Source: Halobacteriovoraceae bacterium
GTDB lineage: Bacteria; Bdellovibrionota; Bacteriovoracia; Bacteriovoracales; Bacteriovoracaceae
Length of the DNA stretch: 46,965 bases
Reading direction: 5' to 3'
NCBI GenBank assembly: GCA_002712005.1
Contig: PASP01000008.1
Coordinates: 7,187 to 54,151, forward strand
Shown here: one piece after another, positions 24,950 to 33,680 of the stretch
Layout: each line of letters opens with the position of its first letter
Position numbering within the stretch: the first letter of the stretch is position 1
The notes under the pieces: model-generated
Databases searched by the model: none
What the model saw: the letters and a program-made list of their open reading frames with translations, nothing else
What the model was told of the DNA's origin: nothing
Translations under genes and position numbers: made by a program

Positions 24950-25738
24950 ATGAGCAAAAAGAATCATAATTTATTAAGCCTTTACACTCCAATAGTCGTT
25001 CGCCTTATTATGCTTGTATTCGTCGTTCATACTGTCATGGGGACATCCTCTATTTATGCTCGAGGATCGGCATCCTTAGAAAAGTCGGCCAAAGATTCAA
25101 CTCAGTGGAAGAAAGATCGAGTGATAAGAGGCTTTAGTGTTTTCACCAGCAAGAATAGCAAAACAGATATTGTTCCCATCAAAGTCGAAGGAATTATCGA
25201 AGCTCCCATCACGGCCATTATGGAGAACTTGAGAACGATTGAAGGAAGTGAAGATTGGACTCCCGATCTTGTTATCAAGAAAACATTGAAAGACTTTGGG
25301 CCGCGTAAGGCGATTACTTATTCTCTAACGGATATGCCTTGGCCTCTCTATGACCGTGTTTTAATTCTTGAAAATGAACTCCTCTTAGATAAAGAAAGAA
25401 AGCTCCTTTTTGTTCTAAGTAAGACGGTTCCCTTTGAGAAGAAGGCGATCCCTTCCTCTGATAAAACTATTGAAGCCCTAGTAGGCTATTCAAATATGGG
25501 TTTTCGTCCTGTGAGTAAAGATAAGACCTTTGTTGAATTCACGGCTTGGGTAGATCCAAAAGGCTCTATCCCCAGTTGGGTGATTAACTTCTTTCAAATG
25601 AAGTGGCCGGTGACATTCTTTGAAGCTTTAGAAGAACGCTGTGATGAATATTCTCCCGAGTTGCGCCCTGGTTTGAAAACGATGCTTGATGATCTGCTGA
25701 AAGAAATGGACTGGGATCCCAAGACTTTTGACAGCTAG
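24950..25738 (+). CDS. exported START-domain lipid-binding-like protein
   Basis: The 262-residue protein has a signal-anchor or signal peptide (LIMLVFVVHTVMGTSSIYARG). It is followed by a START/SRPBCC-type fold: VEGIIEAPITAIMENL, EDWTPDLVIKKTL, DMPWPLYDRVLI, FVEFTAWVDPKGSIPSWVINFF and a C-terminal helix. Proteins of this type bind hydrophobic ligands. The ligand is unknown. A TATAAT hexamer lies near 24911 but its -35 is unclear. Confidence 0.75.
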   Translation: MSKKNHNLLSLYTPIVVRLIMLVFVVHTVMGTSSIYARGSASLEKSAKDSTQWKKDRVIRGFSVFTSKNSKTDIVPIKVEGIIEAPITAIMENLRTIEGSEDWTPDLVIKKTLKDFGPRKAITYSLTDMPWPLYDRVLILENELLLDKERKLLFVLSKTVPFEKKAIPSSDKTIEALVGYSNMGFRPVSKDKTFVEFTAWVDPKGSIPSWVINFFQMKWPVTFFEALEERCDEYSPELRPGLKTMLDDLLKEMDWDPKTFDS

Positions 25739-25771
25739 AAAATATGCCTCAAAATACATTTTCTCTAGTTT
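25735..25771 (+). terminator. weak hairpin at the end of the START-domain gene
   Basis: CTAGAAAAT (25735-25743) pairs with ATTTTCTCTAG (25758-25768) apart from a two-base bulge, followed by only three T. It overlaps the stop codon. A terminator role is plausible, not certain. Confidence 0.35.
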
Positions 25772-25849
25772 AGCCCCTCTACCTTTTTAAGTCGCTAACT
25801 CTAACTCATTAAGTCTTTGATATCACATTTATCTTTTTTTATTTTCAAC

Positions 25850-25878
25850 TTGGATAAGTGTATCGGGTTTTTTAAAAT
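25850..25878 (+). promoter_or_regulatory. candidate thyA promoter
   Basis: TTGGAT (25850-25855), a 17-base spacer and TAAAAT (25873-25878) make a reasonable sigma-70 type promoter, about 97 bases before the thyA ATG. The -35 matches the consensus at only three positions. Confidence 0.45.
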
Positions 25879-25974
25879 AATAGGGTCGTCACTTTAATCT
25901 AACACACACCACAACAAATAAACTAAGAATATAAAAATCGAAGTTTAGTGACACAATTTTACGGAGACACTTAC

Positions 25975-26769
25975 ATGAAACAATACCTCGATCTAATGAA
26001 GCACGTCCTTAAAAATGGTGAAGAAAGAAAAGACCGTACAGGAGTAGGAACTCTCTCTGTTTTTGGTTATCAAGCTCACTATGACCTAAGCGAAGGTTTT
26101 CCCCTCGTTACGACCAAGAAGCTTCACCTTCGCTCTATTATTCATGAACTCCTTTGGTTTCTAAAAGGGGATACCAATATTCAATATTTAAAAGAAAATA
26201 AAGTGCGCATTTGGGATGAGTGGGCCGATGAGAATGGTGACCTTGGTCCAGTTTATGGAAAGCAGTGGCGCCGTTGGGAAACCAAAGAGCAAATCATTGA
26301 TCAGATCACTGAGCTTGTTGATGGTATTAAGAATAACCCTCATTCACGTCGCCATATCGTTACGGCCTGGAATCCCAGTGATATAAAAGATATGGCCCTT
26401 CCCCCTTGTCATACTCTAATGCAATTCTATGTGAGTAATACGGGTGAGTTGAGTTGTCAGCTCTATCAAAGATCTGCTGATATCTTTCTAGGTGTTCCTT
26501 TTAATATTGCAAGCTATGCTCTTCTTACTTTAATGATTGCTCAAGTTACGGGATTAAAGCCTGGTAAATTTGTGCATACGATGGGAGATGCTCACCTCTA
26601 TCTCAATCATCTACCTCAGGCCCAGCAGCAAATTAAGAGAAAACCTCACCCTCTACCCCAAATGAAATTAAATCCTGAGGTTAAAGATCTCTTTGATTTT
26701 AAATTTGAAGATTTTGAATTAGTTAATTATGTGGCCCATCCCCACATTAAAGGTGAAGTGGCCGTATAA
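25975..26769 (+). CDS. thyA: thymidylate synthase ThyA
   Basis: ThyA methylates dUMP to dTMP using methylene-tetrahydrofolate and releases dihydrofolate. From the ATG at 25975 it is 264 residues, the same length as E. coli ThyA, with the catalytic Cys145 in [11 protein letters not shown], the R-rich PHSRRHIV and the dUMP-binding [24 protein letters not shown] lies 8 bases before this ATG. A GTG 27 bases upstream would add a non-conserved lead and is not preferred. It overlaps folA by one base, so dihydrofolate made here is reduced by the next gene product. Confidence 0.97.
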   Translation: MKQYLDLMKHVLKNGEERKDRTGVGTLSVFGYQAHYDLSEGFPLVTTKKLHLRSIIHELLWFLKGDTNIQYLKENKVRIWDEWADENGDLGPVYGKQWRRWETKEQIIDQITELVDGIKNNPHSRRHIVTAWNPSDIKDMALPPCHTLMQFYVSNTGELSCQLYQRSADIFLGVPFNIASYALLTLMIAQVTGLKPGKFVHTMGDAHLYLNHLPQAQQQIKRKPHPLPQMKLNPEVKDLFDFKFEDFELVNYVAHPHIKGEVAV

Positions 26770-27260
26770 TGAAAGTATCCATGATTGTGGCCATAGGTAA
26801 GCAGCGCCAAATTGGCGCTGATAATAAAATGTTGTGGAGAATTTCAGATGAATTCCAACATTTTAAGAAAACGACCATGGGACATACTCTCCTTATGGGA
26901 CGCAAAAGTTTTGAGTCCATTGGCAAGCCCTTACCAGGAAGAAATACCATTATCATAACTCGTGATGAGAACTATCGTGCCGATGGCTGTGAGGTGGTTC
27001 ATAGTGTGGAAGAGGGAATAGAATTGGCCAAAAAGAAAGGAGAGGATGAACTCTTTATTTCTGGTGGTGGTCAAATCTATGAGTTAGGCCTTCCCTATAC
27101 GGAAAAACTCTATTTGAGCATCGTTGACTTCAATGGCGACGCAGATATCTACTTTCCTGAATATAAGCAATATGACTGGAAGCTTACTCATAAAGAAGAT
27201 CATGTCAGTAATCTGGCCTGGGAACTTCAAGTTTTAGAAAAGGAAGCTAGGCCAGTTTAA
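26769..27260 (+). CDS. folA: dihydrofolate reductase FolA
   Basis: FolA regenerates tetrahydrofolate with NADPH. The 163-residue protein has the expected landmarks: MIVAIGKQRQIGADNKMLWRI (substrate and Met20-type loop), MGRKSFESIGKPLPGR (cofactor binding), IIITRD, FISGGGQIYELGL and DADIYFPEY. The typical catalytic Asp/Glu is Asp27 or Glu28 in ISDEFQHF. It starts in a TAATG overlap with thyA. This is the common, directly coupled thyA-folA pair. Confidence 0.96.
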   Translation: MKVSMIVAIGKQRQIGADNKMLWRISDEFQHFKKTTMGHTLLMGRKSFESIGKPLPGRNTIIITRDENYRADGCEVVHSVEEGIELAKKKGEDELFISGGGQIYELGLPYTEKLYLSIVDFNGDADIYFPEYKQYDWKLTHKEDHVSNLAWELQVLEKEARPV

Positions 27261-27270
27261 ATATTGGCCC

Positions 27271-28002
27271 CTAGTCTTCTTTTCTTTCCTCTACATTATA
27301 GGGAGCTATGGGAGTCGGGCCCTTTTGTTCAAGACTTTGCGATTCATTGGCCTCGATTTTAGACTCATTATTCTCAGAGCTTTCCTTTGTTTCACTTAAT
27401 AATCCCTTACTTTCTAAGACTTCTACGGCTTCACCGGAGGGATGATCTATTTTTACCGATATTTCTTGATTATTCTGGATCAAAATAGCTTCATAGAAAT
27501 TCTCTAGTGCCGATGTAAAGTTGCCCTTTTTAAAAGAGCGAATCATTGTTTTAAATTCACTCTTCACTTGTCCAGAAATCTTAGTTTCTTTTAAGGCACT
27601 AGGAATGAAGAGTTCTACTCTCTTTTCAAACTCAGATAAGTAAATATATAAAGAGTGATCCTCTGCGAGAACGCCCATTTGATACCCTTGTTCAAGAGCT
27701 TGTTGGTAACACTCTTCTTTCATCTCAGAATTGGAAATAAAGAACTTCTTATATCTTGGAAAGAGAGCAAGAATTTGTCCCAAGACAACGGCGGGGACAC
27801 TTAGCCCAATCATCCAAATGGGATCTTGAATATCAAAGGGAATAAAATAGAAGATGAGGTAGGTTATCGCTAGAATAAAGAGCGATGAGCGAAAGTAAGA
27901 AGCCGGATAATGATCACTTCTATTCATGATGATACAATTGATAGGAAGATCATACTTCTTTGAAATTCTTTCGTTTATTTCGTGAATCTTTTTTAAATTC
28001 AT
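27271..28002 (-). CDS. TPM-domain membrane protein (second of a pair)
   Basis: The 243-residue protein has two adjacent membrane segments (about residues 38-55 and 62-82), then a domain matching the TPM / YgcG-type pattern. In that domain YQQALEQGYQMGVLAEDHSLYIYLSEFEKRVELFIP is followed by VKSEFKTMIRSFKKGNFTSALENFYEAI. A Ser/Glu-rich tail follows. TPM proteins are linked to membrane-protein quality control or phosphatase activity, but the function is unsettled. It follows the other TPM gene by 21 bases and ends the plsC-acylase operon. Confidence 0.7.
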   Translation of the reverse strand: MNLKKIHEINERISKKYDLPINCIIMNRSDHYPASYFRSSLFILAITYLIFYFIPFDIQDPIWMIGLSVPAVVLGQILALFPRYKKFFISNSEMKEECYQQALEQGYQMGVLAEDHSLYIYLSEFEKRVELFIPSALKETKISGQVKSEFKTMIRSFKKGNFTSALENFYEAILIQNNQEISVKIDHPSGEAVEVLESKGLLSETKESSENNESKIEANESQSLEQKGPTPIAPYNVEERKED

Positions 28003-28023
28003 AATTATTATCCTAAAGAGATT

Positions 28024-28737
28024 TTAGTAAAAACTTTGATAGCGCTCATACTTCTGAGCTCTCTGTTTTCTAATATCTTTAATAAGGCTCCGTGGCCTTG
28101 TGAAGAGCTTTCTTCCCAAGATGAGAAAGAGAAGGATAGCAGAAGCAAAGGCCAATAAGGTCTTGAGGTTTTGCCCTTCTTTGACACTGGCCCTGGGGGG
28201 AATGAGTGGTGCATCTGGATTCATTTTAAAAGAGAAGGTACTAAAGAACTGACTAAGCCCTTCTTCATAATTCATGCGCGTAAGAGCAGGTTTCACCAGT
28301 TCCACTAGGAAGTCGAGATTATCTTTACCCAATTTATTCTCAAGCATAGGGGAGAGGTAGATTTTAAATTGCCTATCACTTAAGGAAAGAAAGAAGATCC
28401 CAAAGTTATCATGATTACTTAAGCGATCAATGATGGGTCTAATTTTCTCTTGGAGAGAGAAACCTCGAGATGTACTTAAGAGTTCCACTTGGAAAACAAT
28501 TCCATAATTATCTTCAAGATGATCAAGAAATTGATTCATTCTAAATTCATAACTATAGCTTAAGAGCTTGGCCTCATCATTTATATGCTGAGTAGGAGGT
28601 CTGAGTTGATAGGGGACTTTTCGACTATATTGGGCATATAGATCGGGTTTAAAACGATAGATCCCATAGAGGGCCAATAGACCAATCCCTAAGAGGGCAA
28701 GGATTAGGCTAAGAATTTTAACTTTCTTTAACTTCAT
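28024..28737 (-). CDS. TPM-domain protein with two membrane anchors (first of a pair)
   Basis: This 237-residue protein has an N-terminal membrane segment (ILSLILALLGIGLLALYGIY) and then a YgcG-like TPM domain. The landmarks are INDEAKLLSYSYEFRMNQFLDHLEDNYGIVFQVELLST, NFGIFFLSLSDRQFKIYLS and LVKPALTRMNYEEGLSQFF. A second membrane segment (LLAFASAILLFLILG) near residue 200 and a basic tail follow. The domain should face the periplasm. Its start overlaps the acylase gene stop by 4 bases (ATGA). Two TPM proteins in tandem suggest that they act together. Confidence 0.75.
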   Translation of the reverse strand: MKLKKVKILSLILALLGIGLLALYGIYRFKPDLYAQYSRKVPYQLRPPTQHINDEAKLLSYSYEFRMNQFLDHLEDNYGIVFQVELLSTSRGFSLQEKIRPIIDRLSNHDNFGIFFLSLSDRQFKIYLSPMLENKLGKDNLDFLVELVKPALTRMNYEEGLSQFFSTFSFKMNPDAPLIPPRASVKEGQNLKTLLAFASAILLFLILGRKLFTRPRSLIKDIRKQRAQKYERYQSFY

Positions 28738-30986
28738 AGAAGCTCCATTTGAGTACTCTTATATTGGAGATTTAAGTAGCGCTTCGTCTCACTAAACCAA
28801 TGGGGCCTGAAAACGGATTCATGGGCGCCACCAGGAATGGCCGAGAATATAAGAGGATCATTCATCGTTGTGATCATACGATAACTAGGGGCAAATGTAC
28901 TGACTCTTCCGTTAGACTTAAAGAGATTTCCCTGACAAACCGTCGTTTTATCACCTCTTAAGGGATAGGGACCGGGATTAAACAGGTATTTAAGCACGGG
29001 AGTTCTTCCCAATTTCTCTCCAAAGAGAATATGAGTAAAGTGGAATTGATTGGCCTGCCCCCACGACTTCAATTTAACTTTTGTATAACGGGCCAAGGTT
29101 TTCTTTAAGGCCTTTTTAAGAAAGTCGTTTCTCTTTTCAATAAGGCCTTCTCCGCTATATTTTTGAAACCAAAGGGCGTCCTCAGGACCAGGTTGTAAGA
29201 TGATACGATCAAAATTTCCGTAGTAATCCGCTACAATGGCCGTTTCATTGGTTAAATGGTCCCACGCTTGTTCACCAAAGGCCGGTGAAAAGAGAATTTG
29301 ATAGGCATTTTCTATAAATTTAGAATAGAGAAAAGGAGCCTTTTGTTGAGCATGGAAGTGACCATCCCAATCTTTTAAGAGGCGCCCATTGGGTGTATCC
29401 GGTAAGAATTCTCTAATCAGATCAAGATATTGTTGGGCCTGGAGTGAGCAAATATCAGCTTGAAGCGATTTCATCTGCTCCATTTCCCACTTCTTTTGGG
29501 CACTAATATATTGCTCGATTCTATCCTTTCGGTAACTGGCCATGGGTAGATTGACACTATGTTGGCCATCGACTTCAGGAATTTGATGATTGGCGGTAAT
29601 GAGATAGTCACACTCTGGATTCATGATGTGATGAAGTTTCTCTGGACAGTGAAATCGTTGCCAATGGCTTTCTTTCTGACTAGCGAGTCTTGGAATTAAA
29701 CCACTTTTACCGTTCTTTCTCTCCGGAAGATATCCGGATTGTTGTTGAGCGATATTTCCCAACTTATCACAAAAGAGCCAATTGCAACTAATAAAGAGAT
29801 CCTTAACCAGATGGCAGGCATCTTCGACATTCTTTGCGTAGGGAATTTGGCGTAAGAGTCCTATGGCCTGGGCAGAACCTTGCTGGTGTCCACTCCAAGC
29901 ACGGCTCAAGTATAGGCCATCTTCAAGATTCCCCATTTTTGTCAGAGATTGAGAAGGGACTTCTAAGATTCCTCTTTGGGTTTCAAAGAGGTTGAGTTCA
30001 ATCTCTTTACGAGATTTAGTCTTAATGATTTCTTTTCTTTTAATAAGACCGGAATACTCGTCATTATCTTCTTTAACTTCTTCACGATTGATCTCTTCGA
30101 TAAAATAGTCAATCGTATCCATGAATCCGTAAGTAAAGCTAAAGGCCACATCTTGATTACGACCCATAACAATTCCTGGAACACCAGGCATCGTTATCCC
30201 CATTACCGAGCGTTCACCTAAGTTGAGGTAGGTTTCATACCAGATGGCGGGAAAGCGATTGATCTCTAAATGGGGATCAAAGGCCATAAGTGGAGAGTCT
30301 GATTTCATTAAGCTCTTTCCCAATACCCAGTTATTAGAATTTTTTAAACTTGGGATGGCCTTAAAGAATTTATTCTCCGGTATGAGGGTTTTATCAAATT
30401 TTACTTTCTTTAAAATTTCAAAAACATCGTGATCTTCATTGGAAAACGAGAGCTTAAAAAGAGAAGCGATATACTCGGGAGATACTTGAGCATTTAAGGA
30501 CTGAGCAATAAATTTTTCCGCCTCTTTCTGACTTGAGGCCAAGCCGATATAGCCCATCAATTTTAATAGGGCGAGGGAGTCGGCCAGGGTCCAAGTCTGC
30601 ATAGGAACCTTTAAGAGTTTTAAACTTCTTGGCCAATGGGTTCTTCTTCCTTGGTTGAGACCTTCTGTATAGGACTTAAGATACTTACGATCATCCCCAT
30701 AGAGTTGTGACTCTTCTTTTCGCGCCTGATAGTACATACTTAAATGGGCCATGAACTTATCCATTTCAATGGCCTCTTCACTCTCTTCAAACCAAAGGCT
30801 GACTTTGGAGCGCATAATCGCTTGAAGCAAGGTCAGTTGTTGGCAGCGATCCTTTCCATGAAGATACCCTTGGGCGTAAGCATAGGCTTTATCATCAGCT
30901 GTCTGTATATGGGGCAGACCTTTATCATCGTATTTTATAAGAATCGCGGTGGATTCAAAGTTTAAGCTAATCTCTTGCGTGCTCAT
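28734..30986 (-). CDS. penicillin-acylase family (S45) Ntn-hydrolase
   Basis: Members hydrolyse amide bonds of N-acyl compounds (penicillins, N-acyl-homoserine lactones, acyl-amino acids) after self-cleavage. In this 750-residue protein the nucleophile is Ser217 in NSNNWVLGKS, so cleavage should occur after Asn216. DPHLEI, MPGVPGIVMGRN and VAFSFTYG are typical of the beta chain. The N-terminus (MSTQEISLNFESTAILIKYDDKG) shows no signal peptide, unusual for a family that is mostly periplasmic or secreted. It overlaps plsC and the first TPM gene by 4 bases each. The substrate is unknown. Confidence 0.9.
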   Translation of the reverse strand: MSTQEISLNFESTAILIKYDDKGLPHIQTADDKAYAYAQGYLHGKDRCQQLTLLQAIMRSKVSLWFEESEEAIEMDKFMAHLSMYYQARKEESQLYGDDRKYLKSYTEGLNQGRRTHWPRSLKLLKVPMQTWTLADSLALLKLMGYIGLASSQKEAEKFIAQSLNAQVSPEYIASLFKLSFSNEDHDVFEILKKVKFDKTLIPENKFFKAIPSLKNSNNWVLGKSLMKSDSPLMAFDPHLEINRFPAIWYETYLNLGERSVMGITMPGVPGIVMGRNQDVAFSFTYGFMDTIDYFIEEINREEVKEDNDEYSGLIKRKEIIKTKSRKEIELNLFETQRGILEVPSQSLTKMGNLEDGLYLSRAWSGHQQGSAQAIGLLRQIPYAKNVEDACHLVKDLFISCNWLFCDKLGNIAQQQSGYLPERKNGKSGLIPRLASQKESHWQRFHCPEKLHHIMNPECDYLITANHQIPEVDGQHSVNLPMASYRKDRIEQYISAQKKWEMEQMKSLQADICSLQAQQYLDLIREFLPDTPNGRLLKDWDGHFHAQQKAPFLYSKFIENAYQILFSPAFGEQAWDHLTNETAIVADYYGNFDRIILQPGPEDALWFQKYSGEGLIEKRNDFLKKALKKTLARYTKVKLKSWGQANQFHFTHILFGEKLGRTPVLKYLFNPGPYPLRGDKTTVCQGNLFKSNGRVSTFAPSYRMITTMNDPLIFSAIPGGAHESVFRPHWFSETKRYLNLQYKSTQMELL

Positions 30987-31768
30987 GAAGAAGCCCTTAC
31001 TCCATAGACTTCTTCATCTAGTAAGGCCACTTCCCTACGAATGAGAGCTTCACAATGATCTTTTAAGAACGTTACAAATTGATCACCCGTATATTCAGAC
31101 TTCATGGCCTTCACATCAACTGGGGGAAGAACTCTTACCTTGACCTTGCCACTATTCCACTTCTTTGTGTTGACATGGAGTTCATAGCTACTTAGTGCGA
31201 CTGGCATCATGGGAAGATCAAATTGGGAAGCTATATGGAAAGCTCCTTTCTTAAAGGGAAGAATTCCTCTCCCGCGACTTCTTGTACCTTCGGGCATAAT
31301 CCAAACTTTGAGATGTTCTTTGATCATTTGGGTTCCTGCCTCTCCCATGGTCTTCATCGCACTTTTCTTATTGCCGCGATTGATGAGAATATTTCCCGCT
31401 AGCCAATACATTTGTCCAAAAAGAGGCAGGAGGCGAATGGATTTCTTTCCAAGGCTCACCGTTCTTTTGGCCGTCATCTGACCGATAACAAAAATATCGT
31501 AATTATTCTGATGGTTGGAAAATACGACTCCAGACCCAGTGACTTTTTCAAAATTTTCTCGTCCCTCTACCTCCATTTTAATTCCTAAAATTTTAAGCAC
31601 GGGGTAACCAAACATTCTTCCCATTACCCAAGTATTATTGGGGTGAAAAGGACGTAATAAACATAGAAAAAGACCTAGAATCGAGGCCAAGAGTATATAT
31701 ACGGTCATTAAGGTAAAGCGTAAGATTTCGAGTAAGATAATGGCCTCCAGTTCCTTCTGGTTTCTCAT
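30983..31768 (-). CDS. plsC: 1-acyl-glycerol-3-phosphate acyltransferase PlsC-like
   Basis: The enzyme transfers an acyl chain to lysophosphatidic acid (or a related acceptor) at the inner membrane. The 261-residue protein has an N-terminal membrane segment (TLMTVYILLASILGLFLCLL), the H-x4-D catalytic motif NHQNNYD, the acceptor-binding EGTRSRG and the family pattern PFKKGAFHIASQFDLPMMPVAL. It is the first gene of a four-gene minus-strand operon whose genes overlap by ATGA or lie a few bases apart. No clear ribosome-binding site precedes the ATG. Confidence 0.9.
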   Translation of the reverse strand: MRNQKELEAIILLEILRFTLMTVYILLASILGLFLCLLRPFHPNNTWVMGRMFGYPVLKILGIKMEVEGRENFEKVTGSGVVFSNHQNNYDIFVIGQMTAKRTVSLGKKSIRLLPLFGQMYWLAGNILINRGNKKSAMKTMGEAGTQMIKEHLKVWIMPEGTRSRGRGILPFKKGAFHIASQFDLPMMPVALSSYELHVNTKKWNSGKVKVRVLPPVDVKAMKSEYTGDQFVTFLKDHCEALIRREVALLDEEVYGVRASS

Positions 31769-31872
31769 TTATTTTTAAAGAATTGTGAGAAATATTGTAA
31801 CGAAGTTAAAAGGCCACTGCCAAGCTATTATCTAGGTCATTCTCTATTAAATAGCACTGTGTCACAAGTTCA

Positions 31873-33009
31873 TTAGAACCACTGGATAAAAGAGAATTTA
31901 AAGATTTCTGTATCCGCTTGGAGGTCACGATATTCGATTACACTAGAGCTGACGTAAGTGAATTCATACTCCTGATAGTTATCGATTTCGTAGCCAATGC
32001 GATAGAGCATCCCTTCTTGATTATTGTGGGAGTAAAACTTGGAATTATAATAGGCCACAGAGGAATCAGATTCATTTCTAAACGTTTCCACTTCAAAGTC
32101 CCAAGGATCATATTCTAGCCCAAAACCATAGATATGACCTTTATTGCGACCTTCTGGAGCTTCGTCATTGTAGAGCCATTGACCATAGAACTCGAACTCA
32201 AGCTTTCCAAAAGGAGAGGCATTGATATCCCACATGAGATTATAACCTTTGTAGCCATAGAGAAAGGCCGAGCTAATATTATTTCCACTTGATACCGAGT
32301 TACCAAAGTTGCGCGAGATATTTGCTATACCCGCTGCTAAAGATTCAAAGCGAAATTGAGAGGCTTCAATTTGTAATCCCAAGAGATCACCTTCTAATTC
32401 GATACCAACGGCTTCGTTATAGTAGAAAGGCGTTCCATTATCTTCAACCACACCAATTCTTTGAACAAGATTGATATTGTTTGGGATCGACTGTTGCATC
32501 TTAATGTAGATACGATGATCTTTAGTGAAATTTAGACTTAAAGTCTCTCGCGCTCCTAAGAAGGCAGAAGCACTTACGAGTAAAGGGGAGTGGTACTCTC
32601 TTTGACTTAAGGCCCCTCCCTCTAAAGTTAAAAAATTCCAAGGTTGGTAATTAACCTGGGCATAGTCTAGGGCCCAAATTCGATTGGGCTCATATTCATT
32701 GGTGACAAATGAACTATTGGAACCGGCTTCAAGGATGGCACCTCCTCGAAAGGCAATGCTTAGGTCTTCAGAATAGGGAATGCGAATATCAGCCCCCACC
32801 CTTAAACCTAAGACTCTGGCCTCAACCAGTTTGCTATCGACAATATCACTGCTAAAGCCCACGAGTGGATCTACAGTCGTTCTCTTCCAAAGAGCATCTA
32901 TTTTTTTCTGGATGGCCTTACTGGGGACTTCTCTTTCTTCAAGAGAGTAAGTAGATAGAGAAAGAGCGATGAGGCCGATGGCCGACAGTTTTTTATACAT
33001 AAGTTTCAT
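31873..33009 (-). CDS. predicted outer-membrane beta-barrel (porin-like) protein
   Basis: The 378-residue protein has a short signal peptide (MKLMYKKLSAIGLIALSLSTYS) and many alternating strands ending in aromatic residues (DYAQVNYQPWNFLTLEGGAL, FEFYGQWLY, HIYGFGLEYDPWDFEVETF, YEFTYVSSSVIEYRDL). It ends FIQWF, the terminal-Phe signature of outer-membrane barrels. I recognise no specific porin family. It is a single-gene unit between the plsC operon and a divergent gene. The start is the first of two nearby ATG codons; the fourth codon is also ATG. Confidence 0.7.
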   Translation of the reverse strand: MKLMYKKLSAIGLIALSLSTYSLEEREVPSKAIQKKIDALWKRTTVDPLVGFSSDIVDSKLVEARVLGLRVGADIRIPYSEDLSIAFRGGAILEAGSNSSFVTNEYEPNRIWALDYAQVNYQPWNFLTLEGGALSQREYHSPLLVSASAFLGARETLSLNFTKDHRIYIKMQQSIPNNINLVQRIGVVEDNGTPFYYNEAVGIELEGDLLGLQIEASQFRFESLAAGIANISRNFGNSVSSGNNISSAFLYGYKGYNLMWDINASPFGKLEFEFYGQWLYNDEAPEGRNKGHIYGFGLEYDPWDFEVETFRNESDSSVAYYNSKFYSHNNQEGMLYRIGYEIDNYQEYEFTYVSSSVIEYRDLQADTEIFKFSFIQWF

Positions 33010-33137
33010 TTCTTTTAAAAAAATTAAAAATAGGTGATGAATTTAATATAAAAAAAGAATACCACTTCTTCGAAAGTTTCTAAATACCTAAAATTAATAG
33101 ATAGTTTTGTTCTGGTATTTTAAATTCCCTAATTCTT

Positions 33138-33146
33138 TGTTAAAAT
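33138..33146 (+). promoter_or_regulatory. extended -10 promoter for a possibly leaderless gene
   Basis: TG at 33138-33139, one base, then TAAAAT (33141-33146) is a good extended -10. The ATG at 33154 follows after 7 bases, so the transcript would begin at or next to the start codon. No convincing -35 is visible, as is usual with extended -10 promoters. Confidence 0.45.
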
Positions 33147-33153
33147 AGTGGAG

Positions 33154-33546
33154 ATGCTAGTCAATCAATTAGGGAAACCCCTATGGTATAAATTAACGAG
33201 GAAAGTTTTCAGCTGCCCCAGTTGCGCTCAAAAACTTCGTGTGCCCATAAGGCCTGGAAAAACATTGAATATTCAATGTTCACGCTGTCCTTCGCAATTT
33301 CTCCTTGATTTTAAAATACCCCTTATTGAGGTCTTTCGCTGGCAATCTGGAAAAAGTTTAAAGCAGAACTTAATTGATTTTCACCATCGCTTTTGGAATC
33401 TTCCTATGGCGGCAAAAATTCAATTGATCATGATGCTCTTTGTTTTGGCCATGCTCATTGATGCTGTTTTATCTCCGCTTTTTTCCTATACCATCCTACC
33501 TTTCTTTCAATCCCAACTTGGGGATTATTCTTCGGCCGTACTTTAA
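33154..33546 (+). CDS. zinc-ribbon membrane protein of unknown function
   Basis: This small protein (130 residues from the ATG at 33154; a GTG at 33148 would add two) has a zinc-ribbon-like CPSC ... CSRC in the first third. A membrane segment (AAKIQLIMMLFVLAMLIDAVL) near residue 90 and a short tail follow. The ribbon resembles the MJ0042/zinc-ribbon_5 type that sits at the N-terminus of many delta-proteobacterial membrane proteins; here little follows it. GGAG abuts the ATG too closely to act as a normal ribosome-binding site. Confidence 0.7.
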   Translation: MLVNQLGKPLWYKLTRKVFSCPSCAQKLRVPIRPGKTLNIQCSRCPSQFLLDFKIPLIEVFRWQSGKSLKQNLIDFHHRFWNLPMAAKIQLIMMLFVLAMLIDAVLSPLFSYTILPFFQSQLGDYSSAVL

Positions 33547-33600
33547 AAAGCTTCACCAAAATTCCTAAGCCTTTAAACGTTTAAGAATCTTGAAGTTTTT
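33545..33600 (+). terminator. long imperfect hairpin terminator
   Basis: AAAAA-g-CTTCA (33545-33555) pairs with TGAAG-TTTTT (33591-33600), with a further inner arm built on the palindrome TTAAACGTTTAA. The stem runs into the five T. It begins at the stop codon of the zinc-ribbon gene and precedes the kamA promoter region. Confidence 0.5.
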
Positions 33601-33643
33601 GCGTAGAGCTTAACACTTTTTATTTTCTGGCCCCATTTAGCTG

Positions 33644-33649
33644 TATAAT
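33644..33649 (+). promoter_or_regulatory. TATAAT -10 hexamer of kamA
   Basis: A perfect TATAAT lies 31 bases before the kamA start codon. The -35 region at the right distance is only T-rich (TATTTT). An AGAGGA ribosome-binding site follows at 33671-33676. Confidence 0.5.
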
Positions 33650-33680
33650 AATAGATAACTTTATTCATAAAGAGGACAAA

